Part shown: in pieces, positions 58,995 to 64,000 of the stretch
Layout of the letters: every line of letters begins with the position of its first letter
How positions within the stretch are numbered: the first letter of the stretch is position 1
Assembly: GCA_018907035.1 (NCBI GenBank)
Contig: JACCIC010000222.1
Coordinates: forward strand, 62,001 to 126,000
From: Sycobia sp. Sy_11
Lineage: Eukaryota > Arthropoda > Insecta > Hymenoptera > Epichrysomallidae
Direction of reading: 5' to 3'
Length of the DNA stretch: 64,000 nucleotides
The notes under the pieces: generated by a model
What the model saw: the letters and a program-made list of their open reading frames with translations, nothing else
Database searches by the model: none
Told to the model about the DNA's origin: nothing
Translations under genes and position numbers: made by a program

Positions 58995-61900
58995 GTTAAA
59001 GTCCTGCAGGCGAACCTGAATAGGAGTTGGACAGCGAGCAACCTCCTTACATAGATTTGTCTTGAGAAGGACGCTGACATCGTCATCGTTAACGAACAAT
59101 ATCGAGATGGAGATGCGGGAGTCTGGTATCGCGTAGACCTCGGTACTGAGGCGATTTGGATTTTTAACCTGCAGCGCTTTCGGGTGGAGCGGCACGGATC
59201 TGGCCGCGGCTTCGTCTGGGTGAGGGGCATCAACGTAAATTACGTCAGCTGCTATCTCACTCCGAATGAGGCCATCGGGAGTTTCCAGCCTAAACTGGAT
59301 GCCCTTGAGGATGCGGTAAGAGAGAGAAATGGAGAGGGAGGTGGTAATGGCTGGGGATTTGAACAGCACAGCTTTAGAGTGAGGGTAACCCTTGCCGGAC
59401 TCTAGGGGAAGACGAGTGATGGACATGGCATGCAGACTAGGTCTGGTTGTCTTCAACTCCGGATCTATGTCAACGTTTCGGAGATTCGGCTACAAGGAGA
59501 CCATCCTTGATGTATCCTTTGCGACGGAGATTCTGGCCGCACGAGTGCGGGACTGGCGGGTGATCGAAGACTATACAACCAGCGATCGCCAATACATTAT
59601 CTTCCGCGTTGATGATGCCACGCCAGTCAGGGCGACAGTTGAACGTTGCCCAGCCAGATGGATCGTCGCGAGGATGGATCACGAGAAATTTTCCCAGGCA
59701 CTAGAATGCGGATAGCGCTTCCTGGTTGAATTAATAAGGAGCGTAACGCTTTGCGAGCGCGCGAAAGCGGTAACGGAAGCTACAATGCATTTGATTCGCC
59801 AAGCCTATGAGCAAGCGATACCGAGGAAATTCGCGAGTCCTGCTCGCCGTCCGACTTATTGTTGGACAGACGAAATTGCGAAGCTGCGGTGGCAGTGCCT
59901 GTCGCTGCGCCGCGTAGTCCAAAGGGCTCAAAGGCGCGACCATGATGCTGCTCTTAGGATCGCCCAACATCTAACGGCAAAAAAGACTCTAAAGCGAATC
60001 ATCAAAGCTAGTAAACGCGGATGCTGGAGAATGCTGGGAGAAGATCTGAACAACGATCCATGGGTATTAGGGTATAAAATCATAGCCAGCAAATTAGGCA
60101 TGTTCCGTAAAAGCATGCTTATGAGCGCTGAAGTGATGGACGGTTTCGTCCATGCCCTATTCCCTACTCATCCCAATCGAAGGGATGAGATCCTGGTTCC
60201 CGAGGGTCCTGAGGCACCGCCTTTCACAAGGGTGGAGCTAGAGAGAGCAGTGCGCTCTCTGAAGAACAAAAATGACCAGGACCGGACGGACTTCCGGCAT
60301 AAGTGTTGAAAGCGGTGGTAGAGAGCCATCCTGAACTCTTGCTTGGCATGTACAACTCGTGCCTTCGCGCGGAAATATTTTAGCCCTGCGGGAGGGAGGC
60401 GAGACTTGTGCTGGTAAGCAAGGGTAAAGGATCGTCTAGTGCTCCGTCGGCATACAGACCCTTATGCATGCTAGACACAGCCGGGAAACTCCTAGAAAAA
60501 CTAGTGAGACCCCGCCAACAGAGGGCGTTTTTTACATCTGTTGACCTTTTCGAGATACAGTATGGCTTTCGGTGAGGGCGGTCAACCATAGATACTATTC
60601 AGGAGGTAGTGGTGGCGGACAGGACTACGGAGCGGAGGAATCACTTCTCCGGACCTGTGTATCTTCTGGTGATACTCGATGTCAAAAAACGCGTTCAACT
60701 CGGTTAGGTGGACAGACGTGCTGGGGAACTGGAGAAGGACTTCAATGTACCTAAATACCTACTCCAGATCATCGGAGAATATTTGAAGGAGATATCCATT
60801 CTGTACGAAACGGCAGAGGGCTTTAAGTGAAAAGAGCTAACGTGTGGCGCGGCCCAAAGCTCTATCCTAGGTCCCGATCTATGGAATATTTCATATGACG
60901 GGATCTTTCGGTTGGATATGCTGAAAGACTGCTCGCTGATCGGGTATGCGGATGATGTGGCAGCTGTTATTATTGCGCGCAATATGACCCTGCCAGAGAC
61001 GCGCTTTGATCAGACCATGCGCAGAATTCGCCATTGGATTGATGATCTTGGGCTGGACCTAGCGGAGACGGAAACTGAGATTGTGCTCCTTAGAAAGGAG
61101 CGCGTCCCTAGGGTGCAGCCGCTAATTATTGGAGAGATGTCAGTCCTCACCAAAGGCATCTGTCAAGTATCTAGGGGGTGATGCAAGATACGAAGCTCAC
61201 CTTCTGGGAAAATATTCGGACGTAGGCGGAAAAGGCGGCGGTAGTGACGGCTTCCCTTTCCAGGGTCATGGTCAACGTAGGAGGACCACGCTCTTGCATC
61301 AGGCGGCTGCGACTACGAGCTGCTGAGTCCGTTACGTTTTACGGTGTTGAAGTGTGAGCCGATGCGCTACAGTACGAAAAGTATCGCAGGCGCATGGTGG
61401 CCGTGCATAGGAGATGCGCTCTTCGTGTAGCGTGTTCGTATCGCACGGTGTCCGACGCCGCCTCCCTAGTGGTTGCCGGGGTGATCCCGATAAACTTCCT
61501 GGCCCAGGAGCGGAAGTTCGTCCACCAGATGAACAGGACATTTCACCAAGCCGAAGGAAAGCAGCGAGCCAGAGAGTGTTCGCTGGATTGCTGGTAGAAT
61601 AGGTGAGAGCAAGAAACGCGCGGAAGGTGGACCGCCAGAATTATGAGTCAGGTGGTCCCGTGGATCGGTCGGCACCATGGGCAATTAAATTACTATCTCA
61701 CCCAGATACTGACCGGCTATGGGTACTTCCACGCATACTTGCACAAGATGGGCAAAGTCGCGGATCCAGGTTGTAATACTGTGTTTTGTTTTACTGTGTA
61801 TATATATACTTCTTGTAATACTGTGTTTGTATATACTGTGGATCCGCAAAAGACGATGCCCATCATACATTTTTTATGTGCGGGCAGTGGGAGCAGCAGA

Positions 61901-62040
61901 GGGCGCTACTGGGGGATGACGCTGGAAGGGTTACCCCGGAAGGCATCGTCTCCCTGATTCTCTCTAGCCAGAAAACATGGAGAAGGGTTGCCTATTTCGT
62001 CGAGGATACTCTCAGACGGAAGAAGGCGGACCTTCCCTAG
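58995..62040 (+). pseudogene. R1-clade element B ORF2: endonuclease and RT (broken)
   Basis: The endonuclease begins VLQANLNRS, then VNEQYRDGD, YVSCYLTPN, AGDLN (family GDFN) and SDRQYI. The last His of the SDH motif is Arg, a missing catalytic residue. RT retains the finger region that element A lost (VESHPELLLGMYN, AYRPLCMLDTAGKLLEKLV, about 60330-60510), then LDVKNAFNS (about 60680), LGPDLWNISYDG and YADDVAA (about 60945). The C-terminal part has NYYLTQILTGYGYFHAYLHKMGKV and a Cys/His finger split by a short tandem duplication at about 61770-61840. The last frame ends at a TAG at 62038-62040. Stops occur at 59052, 59713, 60307, 60381 and elsewhere. Confidence 0.87.
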
Positions 62041-62339
62041 ATCCTTCGATTTTGCTGAGATGTGGTGGCGTCCAAAGTCGAAAATCCTGGTTTCCTTCCC
62101 AAAGTAATGCCTAACGGAGGTTTCCGGGGTGGGGAGTTGAGCCAGGGAGTGGAGGTCTCATCGGTGCACGCCTGCCGACTCCGGCTTGCAGCTTATTTCA
62201 GAGCTGCAAGAAGCAGTCGAGGGAATGCACCGAGGAGGGAGTTTTTTAGTGGGTATGCCTTTCTGTTGGTGATTTCCACATACCCGGGGACCTGTCCCCT
62301 GGATTCGTAAAGGATTTTTCTCCTCCTCTATAAGAAAAA

Positions 62340-62377
<38 letters not shown>
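62041..62377 (+). other. Element B 3' UTR and ATT tail
   Basis: Conserved with element A. Stems GGGTATG/CATACCC (about 62250-62284) and GGGGAC/GTCCCC (about 62285-62298) keep pairing although single bases differ from A. It ends in (TTA)n at 62341-62377. Confidence 0.7.
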
Positions 62378-62379
<2 letters not shown>

Positions 62380-62788
62380 TCGTATTTTTGTCTTAATATA
62401 TTACTGAATTTAGAAAAATTATATAAAGTTTTTATAAAATACATGAGAAAATAAATTCTTGCTTAACTATTTCATGTTTGTTAAGTTCTTTTTACGCAAT
62501 TTAAGTATATTAAAAATTTTTTCATATTTAGAGGATACTTTTTTTAATTTTCATGTTTATGGCAAAATTAATTAAATAAGATTAAAAAAATTATTGTTAA
62601 ATTTATAAGAACGAAATTCTTAAGGCAAGTGTCTTATTATTATATTTAATATGTATGGGAATCATTTAGTTCATTAAATATTTTGTATTTAATAATTATC
62701 TAACCCAGTATAGTCTTTATTAATAAGCAACAAATTGATATGTAACTTCAGGAATATCGATTACTCCATTTATTTCTTACTCTTTTCA
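62378..62788. other. AT-rich non-coding spacer
   Basis: I see no gene, repeat or regulatory feature. Confidence 0.5.
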
Positions 62789-63040
62789 TTATTGCTCGAC
62801 GTAGTGAATTTGTTTCGATAACAATTTGGACAGCGATGGTATCAAATAAACATTATTTAAATATTTTGGTTCTTCAAGAAAAGATTCCTTAGTATTTTTA
62901 AAAGTACAATGACCGATATATGAACAATCGTTGCTGAAAGATTTGTCATTATATTTAACATCAGTTCCTTGTTTTTCCAAAACTTTACCGAAAAAATATT
63001 GCATTTCTTCATTTAGCCATACGTTGATATATATTAATTA
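62789..63040 (-). CDS. Small ORF of unknown function
   Basis: 71 codons from the ATG at 63004. The frame is open back to about 63048, a few codons more without an ATG. Composition is protein-like (FFGKVLEKQGTDVKYND, CSYIGHCTF), unlike the surrounding AT-rich DNA. I recognise no domain. It could be a host exon, since it is on the same strand as the ORF 160 bp upstream, but no good acceptor AG is adjacent. Confidence 0.3.
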
Positions 63041-63200
63041 AATATAATAGTGTATTTTATGTTTTTTATATTAATATTTTGTTAGATAATACTGTTTCTA
63101 GATTGTAAGATATATTAAAATATAAATGAGAATAGAAATATTTAAAAATCACAAAAATAAAATTTTTATTTATTTTGTACAAAATATATTTAGAAACAAG

Positions 63201-63524
63201 TTATTTATTAATTTTAATACGATCCCAAATTAAAATGAATTCACATAAACTTTCTGTATATGATAAACTATAGTCATTTTCAAGAGTTCTCTTTTTTACA
63301 AATTTATATCCAAAATATATCATGTCTTCACATTCTTTCACATCACCTAATACTTGATTAAATATTGAAAGAACACCATTCAAATGATCTCTTGTAAATA
63401 CATTACATACAGAATTATTTATAATCACTTTTTTGAAAACATTTATGATACACATAGTAAAATCTGTATTCCCTTTATGGACTTTTTCAGTAATATTTAA
63501 GTCATGGTAATAATGCATATCCAT
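63201..63524 (-). CDS. Small ORF of unknown function, 107 aa
   Basis: Starts at an ATG at 63524 that follows directly on an in-frame TAA, and ends at a TAA at 63201-63203. The predicted protein is soluble, helical-looking and rich in V, K, D and N (for example NVFKKVIINNSVCNVF, VLGDVKECEDMIYFGYKFV). I see no signal peptide or membrane segment. The family is not recognised. With the next minus-strand ORF (62789-63040) it may be part of a host gene with introns or a decayed pseudogene. Confidence 0.35.
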   Translation of the reverse strand: MDMHYYHDLNITEKVHKGNTDFTMCIINVFKKVIINNSVCNVFTRDHLNGVLSIFNQVLGDVKECEDMIYFGYKFVKKRTLENDYSLSYTESLCEFILIWDRIKINK

Positions 63525-63659
63525 TTATAAGTATCATACATAATTTATGTAGCTTTGTTGATGAGTATTATTTTTAAAATAAGATTCTAAAATCTTAAAT
63601 AATTGTTAGCTATATAAATTAATAAATATTGTTTTATTGGTTTTACAGTCCAATCAATT

Positions 63660-63765
63660 CAATCTAAAAATAAAATAAAAAATAAAAATAAAAATAAATA
63701 AAAATAAAATAAAAAATTAAAAATAAAAATTAAATTAAAAATTAAATTAAAATTATCATAACAGT
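63660..63765. repeat. AAAAT/AAATTA simple-sequence tract
   Basis: Imperfect AAAATA units, shifting to AAAATTAA towards the right. A similar tract lies in the related patch at about 10530-10600. Confidence 0.85.
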
Positions 63766-63886
63766 CAGACTGTCCTTGTTTACATTCACCCCCGTAGACT
63801 AATCTGAAAATAAAATATTAGCTGAAAAAATTCTTTGTTAGTAAAGTGCAGTCTGAATGTCCCCAACACCATTACCTAATTGACGA

Positions 63887-63934
63887 CTTGTCCAACGTTT
63901 CGAGCTCGCTACGGCTCCTCATCAGGGACTCAAG
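63887..63934 (-). ncRNA. Hammerhead-ribozyme-like motif
   Basis: Read on minus: GTCC, then CTGATGA (63919-63925), a stem-loop with GAGC/GCTC, GAAA (63898-63901), the palindrome ACGT, T, then GGAC. CUGAUGA and GAA are the invariant hammerhead core. GTCC/GGAC closes stem I, with CTT/AAG extending it after a bulge. Stem III would be the self-complementary ACGU, as in dimeric hammerheads of some retroelements (Penelope-like elements, retrozymes). The predicted cleavage is after the U following ACGU. Stem II pairing is slightly off register next to the core, which lowers confidence. Confidence 0.5.
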
Positions 63935-64000
63935 GTGCCAAACATGGAATATTATATTGTAAAAATACTCTCCCGATCAAAGAAATCATCGCGGAGGTTG
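63935..64000. other. Right edge of the window
   Basis: Probably a continuation of the hammerhead-bearing repeat. Its far end lies outside the window. Confidence 0.3.

Larger units (their letters stand above)
56358..62377 (+). mobile_element. R1-clade non-LTR retrotransposon B (degraded)
   Basis: It starts directly at the end of element A's ATT tail and has the same layout: 5' UTR to about 57690, ORF1, ORF2, a conserved 3' UTR and (TTA)n at 62341-62377. Its 5' UTR shares with A the block around GAAGCTCGAGAG ... GGCGTGCTATA (52118-52171 and 57499-57543). It is longer and retains more of RT than A but has many stops. A and B are diverged members of one family. Confidence 0.9.

Overview
The window looks like repeat-dense, AT-rich nuclear DNA of an insect. 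It has long TA, ATT and GA microsatellites, BEL/Pao and Ty3/gypsy LTR retrotransposons, an IS630/mariner element, R1-clade non-LTR elements, a tRNA-derived SINE and several inverted-repeat (MITE-like) elements. A hymenopteran (ant-like) host is my guess from this mix, not something the sequence proves. I see no convincing host gene, no rRNA, no free-standing tRNA gene and no CRISPR. Nearly every coding stretch is a transposable-element protein broken by stops or frameshifts.

Layout. 1-1703: AT-rich DNA with microsatellites. 1704-7700: a rearranged Ty3/gypsy element on +, with a 120-bp LTR stub fused to RT, then RNase H, integrase, a protease-like ORF behind its own TATA/Inr, a GC-rich ORF, a polypurine tract and a 1.77-kb 3' LTR. 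7701-16488: mostly non-coding. 16494-23639: BEL/Pao element 1 on -, with both LTRs, a 5-bp target duplication and a tRNA-Tyr primer site. 23645-32207: non-coding DNA rich in duplicated and inverted repeats. 32208-38839: a CsRn1-like gypsy element on -, which has lost protease, RT and RNase H but keeps gag, integrase and an unusual third ORF. 38840-40820: a MITE, an ATATC satellite, a Helitron-like patch and a minisatellite. 40821-48485: BEL/Pao element 2 on -, with a SINE inserted in one LTR. 48497-49062: a second MITE copy. 49992-51312: a dead mariner on -. 51358-62377: two R1-clade non-LTR elements, head to tail on +, each bounded by (ATT)n. 62378-64000: AT-rich DNA with two small unknown ORFs and a hammerhead-ribozyme-like motif.

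The most interesting points are these. (a) The third ORF of the CsRn1-like element reads as an RRM-like fold followed by leucine-rich-repeat-like segments, an order like that of the NXF/TAP mRNA export factors. (b) The first gypsy element has a well-spaced TATA/initiator pair directly before an ORF that lies downstream of integrase. (c) Two R1-clade elements are stacked at ATT microsatellites. (d) A clean SINE insertion can be checked against its empty site in the sister LTR. (e) A hammerhead-like motif lies at the right edge. The three minus-strand LTR elements and the minus-strand mariner would all be antisense to a plus-strand transcript, so part of the region could be a piRNA-type source locus. 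That last point is inference only.
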